Shown here: in pieces, positions 54,475-62,272 of the stretch | Position numbering within the stretch: position 1 is the first letter of the stretch | Layout of the letters: every line of letters begins with the position of its first letter | Assembly: GCF_900107305.1 (NCBI RefSeq) | Contig: NZ_FNPL01000003.1 | Coordinates: 62,001 to 126,000, forward strand | Length of the DNA stretch: 64,000 nt | Direction of reading: 5' to 3' | Source of the DNA: Thermoactinomyces sp. DSM 45892 | Lineage (GTDB): Bacteria; Bacillota; Bacilli; Thermoactinomycetales; Thermoactinomycetaceae | Translations under genes and position numbers: made by a program | Notes under the pieces: model-generated | What the model saw: only the letters and a program-made list of their open reading frames with translations | What the model was told of the DNA's origin: nothing | Database searches by the model: none

Positions 54475-55143
54475 ATGTCCATTACGACTGTGGCCTTATT
54501 AAAAAAAGTATCATTTCGTGTTTTCCCAAAAAATCTACCCGTTACAGATATTCATATTCCACCTGAGCTTCGTCTGATCGGTACTGGAACAGATGCTATC
54601 GTGGTGCAGGATCCTCGGGACATATCTGTCGTTTATAAACTTTTTCATCCTGATCGATTATGGAAAAAAGATAATGAATGGACATCTTATCAAAAACTAG
54701 GTGAATCACCCTATTTCGCTAAATGCTATGGAAATGAAGAACACTATCTTATCTTAAGTTATGAATCTGGATTGACCCTATTAGAATGCTTGGAACAGGG
54801 TGTTGAGATCCCAGAGCAAGTGCTAGAAGATGTAGACGAAGCTCGTGCCTATGCGCGATCTGTCGGATTAAATCCACGGGATATTCACTTAAAAAATGTT
54901 TTTCTCCAAGAAGGTCGTGCAAAGCTGATCGATATATCCGAGTATGTGATTCCTGGAAATGATCATCGGTGGGATCACTTGGTAGAAGGATATCGGCAAT
55001 TTTACCCACTGATCCGAGGGATGAAAATTCCTAAATGGATGATTGAATATGTAAAAAAATTATATCTTGATCAAAACGGCAAAAAGAACTCTTTCTCTGT
55101 ATCAGAATTTGGAAAAAGATTGTTTCGGTTGTTTAGTGCATAA
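54475..55143 (+). CDS. Protein kinase-like protein (YrzF-like)
   Basis: 222 residues. A reduced kinase fold: the N-lobe has RLIGTGTDAIVVQ and VVYKLFHPDRLW (Lys as ATP ligand), the catalytic loop reads NPRDIHLKNVFL (Asp and Asn in place), and the metal loop has LIDISEY in place of DFG. It resembles the small B. subtilis kinase-like protein YrzF. Activity is uncertain: the DIS variant keeps the Asp, so catalysis is possible. GGGAGGGACC precedes the ATG. It may be co-transcribed with the pseudouridine synthase. Confidence 0.75.
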   Translation: MSITTVALLKKVSFRVFPKNLPVTDIHIPPELRLIGTGTDAIVVQDPRDISVVYKLFHPDRLWKKDNEWTSYQKLGESPYFAKCYGNEEHYLILSYESGLTLLECLEQGVEIPEQVLEDVDEARAYARSVGLNPRDIHLKNVFLQEGRAKLIDISEYVIPGNDHRWDHLVEGYRQFYPLIRGMKIPKWMIEYVKKLYLDQNGKKNSFSVSEFGKRLFRLFSA

Positions 55144-55147
55144 TGAT

Positions 55148-55185
55148 GAAAAAGAAAAACGAAGGGAGTTTCGTTTTTCTTTTTC
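55148..55185 (+). terminator. Terminator after the kinase-like gene
   Basis: AAAGAAAAACGAA, loop GGGAG, TTTCGTTTTTCTTTTTC. Confidence 0.75.
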
Positions 55186-55270
55186 TACCTAAACGTTGAA
55201 TGATACAATAAAAGGGACAATAATAGGAGCGGCTTGTAAACGTTACAAACGAGACGAGGGGGAATACGTG

Positions 55271-55966
55271 ATGACAAATTCGATTGTAGATTCATCACTG
55301 TTATGGATTCGTGGCACTCGGATTCCTGCAAGTCAATACAAACGCATTAAAACGAGACTGGAAGAAAATCTTCAAGGTGAACCATCTCGTACAGATTATT
55401 TAGAACTAGCCCGATTAGAGTTGCGGAAGCAGAATTATGGCCTTGCAATGGAGGCAGTAGAAGCGGCCTTACAGCTAGACCCTACTGATGCAGAGAGCCA
55501 ACTATTATATGCAAACATTCTAGAGCTTACGGGTGAATGGGATCGTGCAAAATCGGTATATCGTACGAATATTATGCTACATCCTGTCTCTGCTGAAGGA
55601 TATCGCGAGTATGGACGATTTTTGCTGAGTATGGATCATGATGATTCGATCCTTCATATACGATCATTGGTTCTAAAGGGTTTGGAACTAGATCCGAAAG
55701 ACTCCTATGCACATACAATTTTGGCGGAGATTTACTGGAAGCTAAATCAAAGAAGTCAAGCAGAGCTACACCTAGAAATCGGTCTGCGCTATTTACAGGA
55801 AGAACCATGGATTCATCAGCGACGTGCTTCTATCTTGGCAGAATTAGAGCGGTTTGCTGAGTCAGTCCATCATTATAAGCAAGCTTTGAAAGAGGATAAA
55901 AAGAATATCTATATAAGGCATCAATTGCAAAAAGTAGAGAGGTTATCAAAACAGAAGACGGTATAG
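55271..55966 (+). CDS. TPR-repeat protein
   Basis: The ATG at 55271 (231 residues) has GAGGGGGAA about 10 bases upstream; the longer frame from 55196 has none. TPR units run from about residue 45 to the end (YLELARLELRKQNYGLAMEAVEAAL, ILELTGEWDRAKSVYRTNI, YWKLNQRSQAELHLEIGLR, ERFAESVHHYKQAL). It has no signal peptide. TPR proteins are protein-protein scaffolds. No partner can be read from the context. Confidence 0.75.
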   Translation: MTNSIVDSSLLWIRGTRIPASQYKRIKTRLEENLQGEPSRTDYLELARLELRKQNYGLAMEAVEAALQLDPTDAESQLLYANILELTGEWDRAKSVYRTNIMLHPVSAEGYREYGRFLLSMDHDDSILHIRSLVLKGLELDPKDSYAHTILAEIYWKLNQRSQAELHLEIGLRYLQEEPWIHQRRASILAELERFAESVHHYKQALKEDKKNIYIRHQLQKVERLSKQKTV

Positions 55967-56073
55967 TAAATGATGTGAGTGATGGCCTGTTCATGAATCA
56001 GTAAAGTACATATACATGCTGAACAGGCCTACGGTTAGCGAACGAATATAGCTTATGATAGTTGTCTGAAATA

Positions 56074-56102
56074 TCGACAAAATTCGATAGCTATGTTACA
56101 AT
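56074..56102 (+). promoter_or_regulatory. Putative sigma-A promoter
   Basis: TCGACA (56074-56079), a 17-base spacer and TACAAT (56097-56102). It would start a transcript near 56109, about 160 bases before the DUF309 gene. Confidence 0.5.
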
Positions 56103-56108
56103 GTTTCC

Positions 56109-56218
56109 CGTAGGTAAGGTTGACCTTCTTACTTATGTTACTTACTATGCTTCTTTTTAACTCCTGAATCTTAACCCACTTTTATGACCAGGGTGGAACC
56201 TGTACCTGGTCTTTTTTA
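56109..56218 (+). ncRNA. Possible small RNA or leader ahead of the DUF309 gene
   Basis: A promoter-like pair at 56074-56102 and an intrinsic terminator at 56186-56218 bound about 110 bases with no coding frame. It contains a TAAGG/CCTTCTTA hairpin near 56116-56138 and a C-rich single-stranded stretch (AACCCACTTTT). It is either a terminated leader (riboswitch-like) or a free small RNA. The rest of 55967-56073 shows nothing I can name. Confidence 0.35.
56186..56218 (+). terminator. Intrinsic terminator upstream of the DUF309 gene
   Basis: GACCAGG and CCTGGTC around GTGGAACCTGTA, then six T. The loop side reads AGGGTGGAACC, which by itself resembles a T-box core, but nothing else of a T-box is present. 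Confidence 0.75.
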
Positions 56219-56270
56219 TTTGTTACAATAACGAAGAAATTGCTCATTATAGAATAAGGAGGGGGTAAGG

Positions 56271-56660
56271 ATGTCGTTTCATCCACTCTATCTCCAATTT
56301 TTTGACTTATATCATGCAAAAGAGTATTGGGAAGCTCATGAAGCATTAGAAGAACTATGGCAGACGGAAAGATCGAATGATTTTTACCATGGATTGATTC
56401 AAATTGCTGCTATCCACCATCAGTTAGAGCGCGGAAAAGTTCGTGGAGTACGAAAGCTAGCCACTTCGGCGCTACGATATTTAACCCCTTATGCCCCAGA
56501 AAATGATAGGGTGCAGCTTACATGCATTTTAGAATGGTTACAGATGTGCTTGGACCGTTTACCTGGGGACATACAGCAAGTACCTGCGGAAGATATGGCT
56601 AAATTTTCCATACCTATTTGCTCATTGCCTACTTCGAAAGAGTTGCAGGAAACAAAATAA
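56271..56660 (+). CDS. DUF309 protein
   Basis: 129 residues, AAGGAGGGGG upstream. It shows the DUF309 helical signature: FFDLYHAKEYWEAHEALEELWQ near the start (with the H..EYWEAHE motif that could bind metal), then FYHGLIQIAAIHHQLERG. Function unknown; in B. subtilis the relative YpuF lies near chromosome segregation genes, which are not here. The C-terminal 40 residues look less ordered. Confidence 0.82.
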   Translation: MSFHPLYLQFFDLYHAKEYWEAHEALEELWQTERSNDFYHGLIQIAAIHHQLERGKVRGVRKLATSALRYLTPYAPENDRVQLTCILEWLQMCLDRLPGDIQQVPAEDMAKFSIPICSLPTSKELQETK

Positions 56661-56667
56661 GATAGAT

Positions 56668-56714
56668 AGCCCAACGACTTTGGGTATAACAAGTCCTATT
56701 TAGGGCTTTTTTTA
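56668..56714 (+). terminator. Terminator after the DUF309 gene
   Basis: AGCCC and GGGCT with inner ACTT/AAGT pairs, followed by seven T. Confidence 0.65.
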
Positions 56715-56822
56715 TTGCTTTCTTACATAATTGAATCACTTTCTGACTAAATACATATATAAGAGCCTAGAAAAAGTGATAAGCACTAGGTGGATGATGT
56801 TTTATAGAAGGAGAGGACTGAA

Positions 56823-57386
56823 ATGAAGGGGAGACGTTGGACGACAGAAGAAGATCAATATTTGAGAGAGAGAGTATTACAGTCTATAAGTAGCGGTGGT
56901 AGCCAGTTAGATGCATTCGATGAAGTGGGTAAGAAAATGGGACGTACTGCAGGGGCATGTGGGTTTCGATGGAATGCAGTATTGCGCCAACAAGATCCAG
57001 AGTCGTATTCAGATGCAAAGAAACAACGGGTATATACACAGCTCCAGAGGAAGAGACGTCCTCGTTTTGAATCATTGTCTCGTATTGGAGAATCACTAGC
57101 TGAAGTGGAAAGACAATGGTTTTATAAGAAGAAGCACGTTGAACAATTAAAGAAAAAAATCCAATATTTAGATCAGGAGATTCAAGCATTAGAGAGTGTT
57201 TTGAGATCTTCGCCTGAGAGAAAGTCGGAAGAACTGACACAAAAAGAGTTGGAGGAGCGCTATCAGGATTTGTTACATTTGGTAGGTGAGATTCAACAAC
57301 AGCCTGCCTTTGCAAAGTTTTTTTCGGAGATGAAATTTGAGATTCCCGTGATAGATGGGAAGTCAGATAGAGACACCTCATCATAA
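56823..57386 (+). CDS. RsfA-family (Myb-like) prespore transcription factor
   Basis: 187 residues. The N-terminal Myb/SANT-like DNA-binding part reads GRRWTTEEDQYLRERVLQSI, then AFDEVGKKMGRTAGACGFRWNAVLRQQ, the hallmark of RsfA/YlbO. A coiled-coil segment follows (HVEQLKKKIQYLDQEIQALESVL). RsfA fine-tunes sigma-F-dependent genes in the forespore of Bacillus. GGAGAGG precedes the ATG. The coiled-coil gene at 57412 starts 25 bases downstream. Confidence 0.85.
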   Translation: MKGRRWTTEEDQYLRERVLQSISSGGSQLDAFDEVGKKMGRTAGACGFRWNAVLRQQDPESYSDAKKQRVYTQLQRKRRPRFESLSRIGESLAEVERQWFYKKKHVEQLKKKIQYLDQEIQALESVLRSSPERKSEELTQKELEERYQDLLHLVGEIQQQPAFAKFFSEMKFEIPVIDGKSDRDTSS

Positions 57387-57411
57387 GATATAGCAGTGGT
57401 TGTAGGGAGAG

Positions 57412-57654
57412 GTGAGAACTATCGCAGAGCAAGATCCATCCAAACGTATGAATAAGCAAGAAATGATGAAGTATATGGAACAGCTTGAAAAACGGGTCGG
57501 ATTGGTACAGTCTGAGATTACACGTTTAAACCATTCCCATGAGAAGATGAAACAAGATTTACGCTTTTTAGAGTTAATGTTATTAGAAGAATATCATATG
57601 CTACTACAAATTATGGATCGGAATCAAGGTACATTGCGAATTCATTCAGAATAA
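57412..57654 (+). CDS. Small coiled-coil protein downstream of the RsfA-like gene
   Basis: 80 residues from GTG 57412, with TAGGGAGAG upstream. Nearly all of it is predicted coiled coil (MKYMEQLEKRVGLVQSEITRLNHS, then MKQDLRFLELMLLEEYHML). There is no membrane or signal segment. The family is unknown to me. It probably shares a transcript with the RsfA-like gene and could bind its coiled-coil part. A terminator follows at 57650. Confidence 0.6.
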   Translation: MRTIAEQDPSKRMNKQEMMKYMEQLEKRVGLVQSEITRLNHSHEKMKQDLRFLELMLLEEYHMLLQIMDRNQGTLRIHSE

Positions 57655-57687
57655 GACACTGTTTTATCGGTGTCTTATTTTGTTTTT
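57650..57687 (+). terminator. Terminator after the small coiled-coil gene
   Basis: AATAAGACAC and GTGTCTTATT with a 10-base loop, then TTGTTTTT. Confidence 0.8.
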
Positions 57688-57782
57688 GAAAAAACTTCTG
57701 GACCGGTTTGCAATTCGTTTGCAAATCTAATTTCTTTTAGAGTTGGATTCACTGATATCACTGGTGTTAGGGCTTTTTTCAT

Positions 57783-57811
57783 ATAAAAGCGCCCTCTGCC
57801 AGAGAGGACGC
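57783..57811 (-). terminator. Terminator of the small membrane protein cluster
   Basis: On the minus strand GCGTCCTCT, loop CTGGC, AGAGGGCGC, then TTTTATAT. It stands 25 bases past the last gene of the cluster. Between 57688 and 57782 I see no gene. Confidence 0.8.
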
Positions 57812-57835
57812 AACCTTTTTGTTCTTATTTTTGTA

Positions 57836-57949
57836 TTAGCAACCCCATCCGCAAACGAATACGAATATGGTAGCAATGACTAGCAAGAAAATGAGAAGGC
57901 TTCTCCAACCGAATCCACCACCGCCGTAGTAGCTTCCACAGCCGCTCAT
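57836..57949 (-). CDS. Tiny YjcZ-like membrane protein 1
   Basis: 37 residues. A Gly/Cys/Tyr head (MSGCGSYYGGGG) is followed by FGWRSLLIFLLVIATIFVF, a single membrane helix, and a VCGWGC end. GGGAGGTGAGATCT is the ribosome site. Tiny proteins of this plan (YjcZ and relatives) are made during Bacillus sporulation and sit in spore membranes. The order of copies, each with the same AGGTGA(A/G)AT(C/T)T leader, shows recent tandem duplication. It is too short for routine gene calling. Confidence 0.78.
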   Translation of the reverse strand: MSGCGSYYGGGGFGWRSLLIFLLVIATIFVFVCGWGC

Positions 57950-57988
57950 AGATCTCACCTCCCTTATAGGTTGCTGATGATCATAAGA

Positions 57989-58114
57989 TTAGCATTTATA
58001 ATCATCACAACCCCATCCGCAAACGAATACGAATATGGTAGCAACAACGAGTAAGAAGATCAAAAGACTTCTCCAACCGAATCCTCCGCCACCATATCTT
58101 CCGCAGCCGCCCAT
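57989..58114 (-). CDS. Tiny YjcZ-like membrane protein 2
   Basis: 41 residues: MGGCGRYGGGG, the shared helix FGWRSLLIFLLVVATIFVF, then VCGWGCDDYKC. Ribosome site GGAGGTGAAATCT. It differs from copy 1 mainly in its longer acidic tail with an extra Cys. Single span, probably with the Cys residues on one face. Confidence 0.78.
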   Translation of the reverse strand: MGGCGRYGGGGFGWRSLLIFLLVVATIFVFVCGWGCDDYKC

Positions 58115-58152
58115 AGATTTCACCTCCTACCAGAGGGAATTCTTTCTAGTGA

Positions 58153-58278
58153 TTAGCAACCTCTGTAACCGCCGCCCCATCCACATGCAAATACGAAGAT
58201 AGTAGCAACGACGAGCAAGAAGATTAGAAGACTTCTCCAACCGAATCCTCCGCCACCATAGCTTCCACAGCCGCTCAT
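58153..58278 (-). CDS. Tiny YjcZ-like membrane protein 3
   Basis: 41 residues: MSGCGSYGGGG, the same helix, then ACGWGGGYRGC. Ribosome site GGGAGGTGAGATCT. Closest in DNA to copy 2 over the helix. The tail is Gly-rich rather than acidic. Confidence 0.78.
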   Translation of the reverse strand: MSGCGSYGGGGFGWRSLLIFLLVVATIFVFACGWGGGYRGC

Positions 58279-58318
58279 AGATCTCACCTCCCTAAACAAG
58301 TAATGTTCCTTTATTTAT

Positions 58319-58420
58319 TTAGCAGTCAAATCCACCGCAAACAAATACGAAGATAGTAGCTGTAACTAATAAGAAGATGAGAAGGCTTCTCCATCCAAAT
58401 CCACCTGCATATGCACCCAT
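58319..58420 (-). CDS. Tiny YjcZ-like membrane protein 4
   Basis: 33 residues: MGAYAGG, FGWRSLLIFLLVTATIFVF, VCGGFDC. Ribosome site GGAGGGTGTTAC. It lacks the N-terminal Cys of copies 1-3, so it is an earlier branch of the same duplication. Confidence 0.75.
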   Translation of the reverse strand: MGAYAGGFGWRSLLIFLLVTATIFVFVCGGFDC

Positions 58421-58591
58421 GTAACACCCTCCTATTTGTTTAGATTGCTGAAGAGAACGGTTTGCAGTTGTACCACGATTTGTTTGACAAGTTTTATCGG
58501 TTCTTCATGATCTCTTAAGCTAATTTACTGTATGCGCCTCAAGGTTCCCGTGTACAGGCATGAGCCTGTATAAAAGAAATTGGGTAGATGC

Positions 58592-58666
58592 TTATAGAGA
58601 GAGTACAAATACGAATATGGTTGGTATCAATAGCAGAAATAAGAGAAGTGCGCGCCAGATACTCAT
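58592..58666 (-). CDS. Tiny membrane protein 5, divergent
   Basis: 24 residues, almost only a helix: MSIWRALLLFLLLIPTIFVF, then VLSL. The W-R-x-L-L and TIFVFV positions match copies 1-4, but the Gly head and Cys tail are gone. CAGGAGTGATGATCC precedes its ATG, so it should be translated. It is the first gene of the cluster on its strand. Confidence 0.55.
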   Translation of the reverse strand: MSIWRALLLFLLLIPTIFVFVLSL

Positions 58667-58842
58667 GGATCATCACTCCTGCCTTGGATAGATATTTGTT
58701 TTTTACCATATGTAAAAACTCCTCATCAGGAGTGTCCATTTATTGATTAGATAGAAAAATAGGCAGCAGAAAGAGAATAGAGTGTGACCGAGCAATGAGC
58801 GGATTCATACAGTAAAGAAGAATCAGGATAGGAGGGGGACCT

Positions 58843-59130
58843 ATGAATCAAGGGCCATCGATGCAGAGTTTAGTAAAAATGATCAATAATATCATGGGAC
58901 ACAACGTTCTCAGTGAACAGCAATTAAATAAGATTTTAGAAGGGGCGAAGAAGATATACGAGAAGGGTGGCATGCCAGCTGTTATTCAATACTTAATGAA
59001 GGTCACACAGGCAGATGTTGACGCCCAAGAACTTACCCAATTTGCAGAGAATGTCAAAAACAACCCACAGATCGGAATGGACATCTTAGAAGGTAAAAAA
59101 AGCATTCGCCCACAAAAAAAGAAAAGGTAG
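58843..59130 (+). CDS. Small helical protein, unknown
   Basis: 95 residues, TAGGAGGGGG upstream. It is soluble, helical and basic at the end (SIRPQKKKR). MQSLVKMINNIMGHNVLSEQQLNKILEGAKKIYEKGGMPAVIQYL resembles small sporulation-associated proteins, but I cannot name the family. It is monocistronic with a strong terminator at 59135 and is divergent from the tiny membrane protein cluster. Confidence 0.6.
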   Translation: MNQGPSMQSLVKMINNIMGHNVLSEQQLNKILEGAKKIYEKGGMPAVIQYLMKVTQADVDAQELTQFAENVKNNPQIGMDILEGKKSIRPQKKKR

Positions 59131-59134
59131 TAGG

Positions 59135-59177
59135 AAAAAAGAAGCAAACTATACGTACTTTGTTTGCTTCTTTTTTT
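59135..59177 (+). terminator. Terminator
   Basis: GAAGCAAAC and GTTTGCTTC around a 12-base loop, then seven T. Confidence 0.9.
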
Positions 59178-59272
59178 GTCCAAGGGATCAAGAAAAGACC
59201 AAAAGGAGAACCAATTAATGCCAACTATTTTGGTTACACTATGTAGCAAGTAAAAGGAAAGGTGGAAAAGAA

Positions 59273-60034
59273 ATGTTAAAAAAGAAGTTTTTAGCTGTTA
59301 CGTTATCGATGGGCTTACTGGCAGGTGGGGTATTTGTATTTAACCAAAAGGCATTCGCGGACGAGCCCACCTCGAAAATGGGAGAACAAAAAGGGCATGA
59401 GAAGAAAGAGAAGATGTCAAAGGAACAACGTATTGAACAGATTTCAAGCAAGGTTAGTACTTACTTAGGAGTTCCGCAGGCAGAAGTACAAAAGCTCGCC
59501 CAAGATTCGAAAATCGGTGTGAAAAACGTAGTCTTTGGTGCAGTGATTGCGAAGAAGACGAATCAGCCACTGGCACAAGCTATAGCTGAAAAGGAGAAGC
59601 TAGGTCATTGGAAGCAAGTGATGACAGCTCATAAGCTGGAGTGGAAAGATATTTATCCTGAAATGAAGAAAATCGCCCCTCATTTCGGTAAAAAGCTTAA
59701 GTTGATCAAAAATCCAACGATGATGTATGAAGTACTATCCACATACACAGGAGAAAGCACAAGTACTTTAAAGGGATTAAACGAGAAATATAATATTCAT
59801 CCCAAAGGTTTGATGAAGGCTTCGGTTCTCTCCAAAGCGAGTGGAAAGAAGCTGGAAGACGTACTTAAACTAAAAACAAAGGATAATAAGTGGGAAGATG
59901 TTGCTACGAAGCTAAATGTGGATAAACAAAAACTTAGTGAAGCGAGAAAAGAATTATTTGCCAAGCTTCGGGCTGAAAAAAAGGAACAGAAGCAAGAACA
60001 AAAACAAGAACAAAAACAAGGACTTAACCAGTAA
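59273..60034 (+). CDS. Secreted helical protein of unknown function
   Basis: 253 residues. A signal peptide (KKK, hydrophobic core, then NQKAFAD) ends near residue 30. The mature part is Lys-rich and helical with repeated units of about 55 residues (IEQISSKVSTYLGVPQAEVQKLAQ; YEVLSTYTGESTSTLKGLNEKY; WEDVATKLNVDKQKLSEAR), suggesting three or more copies of one small helical module. It ends in a charged EQKQEQKQEQKQ run. There are no Cys. It is probably extracellular or wall-bound; I do not know its function. Confidence 0.68.
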   Translation: MLKKKFLAVTLSMGLLAGGVFVFNQKAFADEPTSKMGEQKGHEKKEKMSKEQRIEQISSKVSTYLGVPQAEVQKLAQDSKIGVKNVVFGAVIAKKTNQPLAQAIAEKEKLGHWKQVMTAHKLEWKDIYPEMKKIAPHFGKKLKLIKNPTMMYEVLSTYTGESTSTLKGLNEKYNIHPKGLMKASVLSKASGKKLEDVLKLKTKDNKWEDVATKLNVDKQKLSEARKELFAKLRAEKKEQKQEQKQEQKQGLNQ

Positions 60035-60144
60035 TGGAAACAGGCTAAGATTTGATGTATCTACCTACTGTGCTAGTGAGGCTCGCTATGGAGCGACAGA
60101 TAGATACATAGACCCGTTTAGCTCCTCCATCGTTGAAACAAAAG

Positions 60145-60180
60145 AACAGGCCGACTGTGTGAAGCAGTGGGCCTGTTTTT
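60145..60180. terminator. Terminator between convergent genes
   Basis: AACAGGCC and GGCCTGTT with a 17-base loop, then T run. A second imperfect hairpin (GTATCTA ... TAGATAC) lies just upstream at about 60055-60107. Confidence 0.75.
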
Positions 60181-60201
60181 CTATGAATATGGAATCATCG
60201 C

Positions 60202-61293
60202 TTAAAAACCAGTTAGCGTTTTCCAAACTTCAATTTTTGTTTGTACTTTACGAATCACTTCATTAGTAAACTCCGTTGTGGTAGCACTTCCGCCTAAATC
60301 GGAGGTACGGATACCTTCTTTTACGGTTTCAATCGTGGCTTCATAGATGGCACGGGAAGCATTGATCGCGCGTGGGTCATCCATGTAGGTAAGCATTGCA
60401 GCCCCTGCTAAAATCATGGCCATCGGGTTCGCAAGGTTTTTTCCAAATAAGGATGGGGCTGTTCCGTGCGGAGCTTCAGCCATTACGATATCAGGTTCAA
60501 AGTTGTCATTAAAGCTCATGAGGATTGATTCGGAGCCAGCGATGGTTCCAAACATTTGAAGAACCAAATCACTCAAGCAATCCCCATCGCGGTTTAAAGC
60601 AGGAATAACCATCGGATCACCCGAATTATTCAGCAATAATGCATAGGTTGCATCAATTAATTGAGGTTCGTATCGAACGCCAGGATAACGTTTTGCTGCT
60701 TCATCCATCTCTTCTTTCAACATACCTTCATATACAGGGCTAACGGTATATTTTGGGCCGCCAAATACTTTCGCTTTGGTTTTCTTTGCATGCATAAAAG
60801 CAAACTCCGCTACAGCACGACAGGTTTTGCGATCAATCGTTTCAGTACGACAAGCGACTTCGTCTAAACCGCTTCCTTCACGCCATTCTTTCGCGCCGTA
60901 TGCATCACCGACTGCCATACGAATAACAGAGATGGGAGAATAAGTCCCTGCTACTGGGCGAACTCCAGGAATACGACGCCCTGTACGAATGATTACTTTT
61001 CCATCGATTTCTCGGCGTAAAATTGCATTCGGGGAGCCCACATCTCCTTTTATCTCTGGAGTAACAGTAGCTGCTTTTATTCCGTAACCAGTTCGTTTCA
61101 TCGCTTTTGCCGCATCATGGACGACTTGGTTATTGGTTGCCCGTCTATTTTCTAAACTCAGATCAAACTCTTGGAATTCTAAGTCTAGACCAATTACGTT
61201 TGGATCCAGTACACGAAGAGCCTCATCTAACAACTCTTGACCTGTCTGGTCTCCTTTCATTACAACAATCACTTTTTGATCACTCAATATCAT
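60202..61293 (-). CDS. Isocitrate/isopropylmalate dehydrogenase family enzyme
   Basis: 363 residues. The fold is shown by VVMKGDQTGQELLDEAL at the start, the substrate Arg cluster in NAILRREIDGKVIIRTGRRIPG, the YSPI region, the metal Asp residues in LNRDGDCLSDLVLQMFG, and APHGTAPSLFGKNLANPMAMILAG. It oxidatively decarboxylates a 2-hydroxy acid with NAD(P). The size is nearer to NAD-dependent isocitrate or homoisocitrate enzymes than to Bacillus Icd (about 420 residues). No leu or TCA genes adjoin it, so the substrate is left open. Confidence 0.85.
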   Translation of the reverse strand: MILSDQKVIVVMKGDQTGQELLDEALRVLDPNVIGLDLEFQEFDLSLENRRATNNQVVHDAAKAMKRTGYGIKAATVTPEIKGDVGSPNAILRREIDGKVIIRTGRRIPGVRPVAGTYSPISVIRMAVGDAYGAKEWREGSGLDEVACRTETIDRKTCRAVAEFAFMHAKKTKAKVFGGPKYTVSPVYEGMLKEEMDEAAKRYPGVRYEPQLIDATYALLLNNSGDPMVIPALNRDGDCLSDLVLQMFGTIAGSESILMSFNDNFEPDIVMAEAPHGTAPSLFGKNLANPMAMILAGAAMLTYMDDPRAINASRAIYEATIETVKEGIRTSDLGGSATTTEFTNEVIRKVQTKIEVWKTLTGF

Positions 61294-61487
61294 TCACCCC
61301 ATTTTAAAAATACCACTTTCTTATTATACTCGTAGATAATTTCACAAACTAGACAAAGAAAATTAAGAATATTAAAGAGCCTTGTATAGATTTGCGCGAA
61401 CTGTGGTATGATCAAGATTGAACATATAACCTATATTTAGTTTGTTCCAACCATTATCAAGGTATGTAGAATGAGGTGGAGTTCACG

Positions 61488-61919
61488 GTGATTTATCAAA
61501 TTTGTGCGGGTATAGCAACATTTTCCTTCTTGCTTCTAGTGATTTACATCATTCGCACACTCATAACTATGAATCGTACATTACGAAGTGCTTCATCTAG
61601 TTTGGAAGAGGCGACATTGTCCTTACAAACCATACAAAAAACGATCCAGGATTTACAACCTCAGGTTCAGTCCGTGCTTTCCGAAACAGAGAAGGCTCTT
61701 CATGTGACCAATGAACTTGTAGCAGACGTCCGACATAAAGCGGCACAAACCCAAGAAGTATTTGACACGATTCAAAACCTCGGAAAATCCATTGACCGTG
61801 TTTCACATACGATTGTTGAAAGTGTACAAACTCATAGAGGGACGATTGGAAATGCGGTATCTTATATGGGATTAGGATTAGAGTTAATACGTAAATGGAA
61901 AGATCGAAATCAATCATAG
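61488..61919 (+). CDS. DUF948 protein, YtxG-like
   Basis: The GTG at 61488 (143 residues) has GAGGTGGA 7 bases upstream; GTG 61476 is too close to it. One N-terminal helix (IATFSFLLLVIYIIRTLI) is followed by a coiled coil (LEEATLSLQTIQKTIQDLQPQVQSVLSETEKAL), as in YtxG. The general-stress gene order ytxG-ytxH is kept; the YtxH gene begins 17 bases downstream. Its biochemical role is unknown. Confidence 0.83.
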   Translation: MIYQICAGIATFSFLLLVIYIIRTLITMNRTLRSASSSLEEATLSLQTIQKTIQDLQPQVQSVLSETEKALHVTNELVADVRHKAAQTQEVFDTIQNLGKSIDRVSHTIVESVQTHRGTIGNAVSYMGLGLELIRKWKDRNQS

Positions 61920-61935
61920 CTGGAGGCGGGCAAAG

Positions 61936-62220
61936 ATGAGCGAGAAAAAAGGAATGAATGTAAGCGAATTTATGGTTGGTGCAGTAATCGGTGGCATCAT
62001 TGGAGCAGCCGTAGCGTTATTAACCACACCCAAGACAGGCAAAGAGATGCGAGAGGATTTAAAAGAAGGATTGGAAGTAGCGAAAGATAAGAGTAGTGAG
62101 TTGGTCCATGCTGTAAAGTCCCAGACAGGCGATGCGTTTGAAAAAATGGGTGATGCAGGGACTAAAGTTCAAAGTAAGTGGATCGAAATCAAAGAATCAA
62201 TGGATAAAGATCGCATTTAG
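61936..62220 (+). CDS. ytxH: YtxH-like protein
   Basis: 94 residues. It has the YtxH head FMVGAVIGGIIGAAVALLTTPKTGKEMREDL: one Gly-rich membrane segment followed by the TP-K-TGKE motif and a charged helical tail. Such proteins respond to general stress in Bacillus. GGAGGCGGG upstream. ytxJ, the third gene of the Bacillus operon, is missing, and aroA follows after about 50 bases as in B. subtilis order. Confidence 0.88.
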   Translation: MSEKKGMNVSEFMVGAVIGGIIGAAVALLTTPKTGKEMREDLKEGLEVAKDKSSELVHAVKSQTGDAFEKMGDAGTKVQSKWIEIKESMDKDRI

Positions 62221-62272
62221 AGGACAAGCGTAGTAATGCTCATATAACACCTTAGAGAGGGGAGGAGCAGAG

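Noticed and set aside
56186..56218. T-box-like AGGGTGGAACC motif
   Set aside because: It lies within a simple terminator; there is no stem I, specifier loop or aminoacyl-tRNA or amino acid gene downstream.
56884..57459. Minus-strand ORF of 191 residues opposite the RsfA-like gene
   Set aside because: No ribosome site, odd composition, and fully covered by convincing plus-strand genes.
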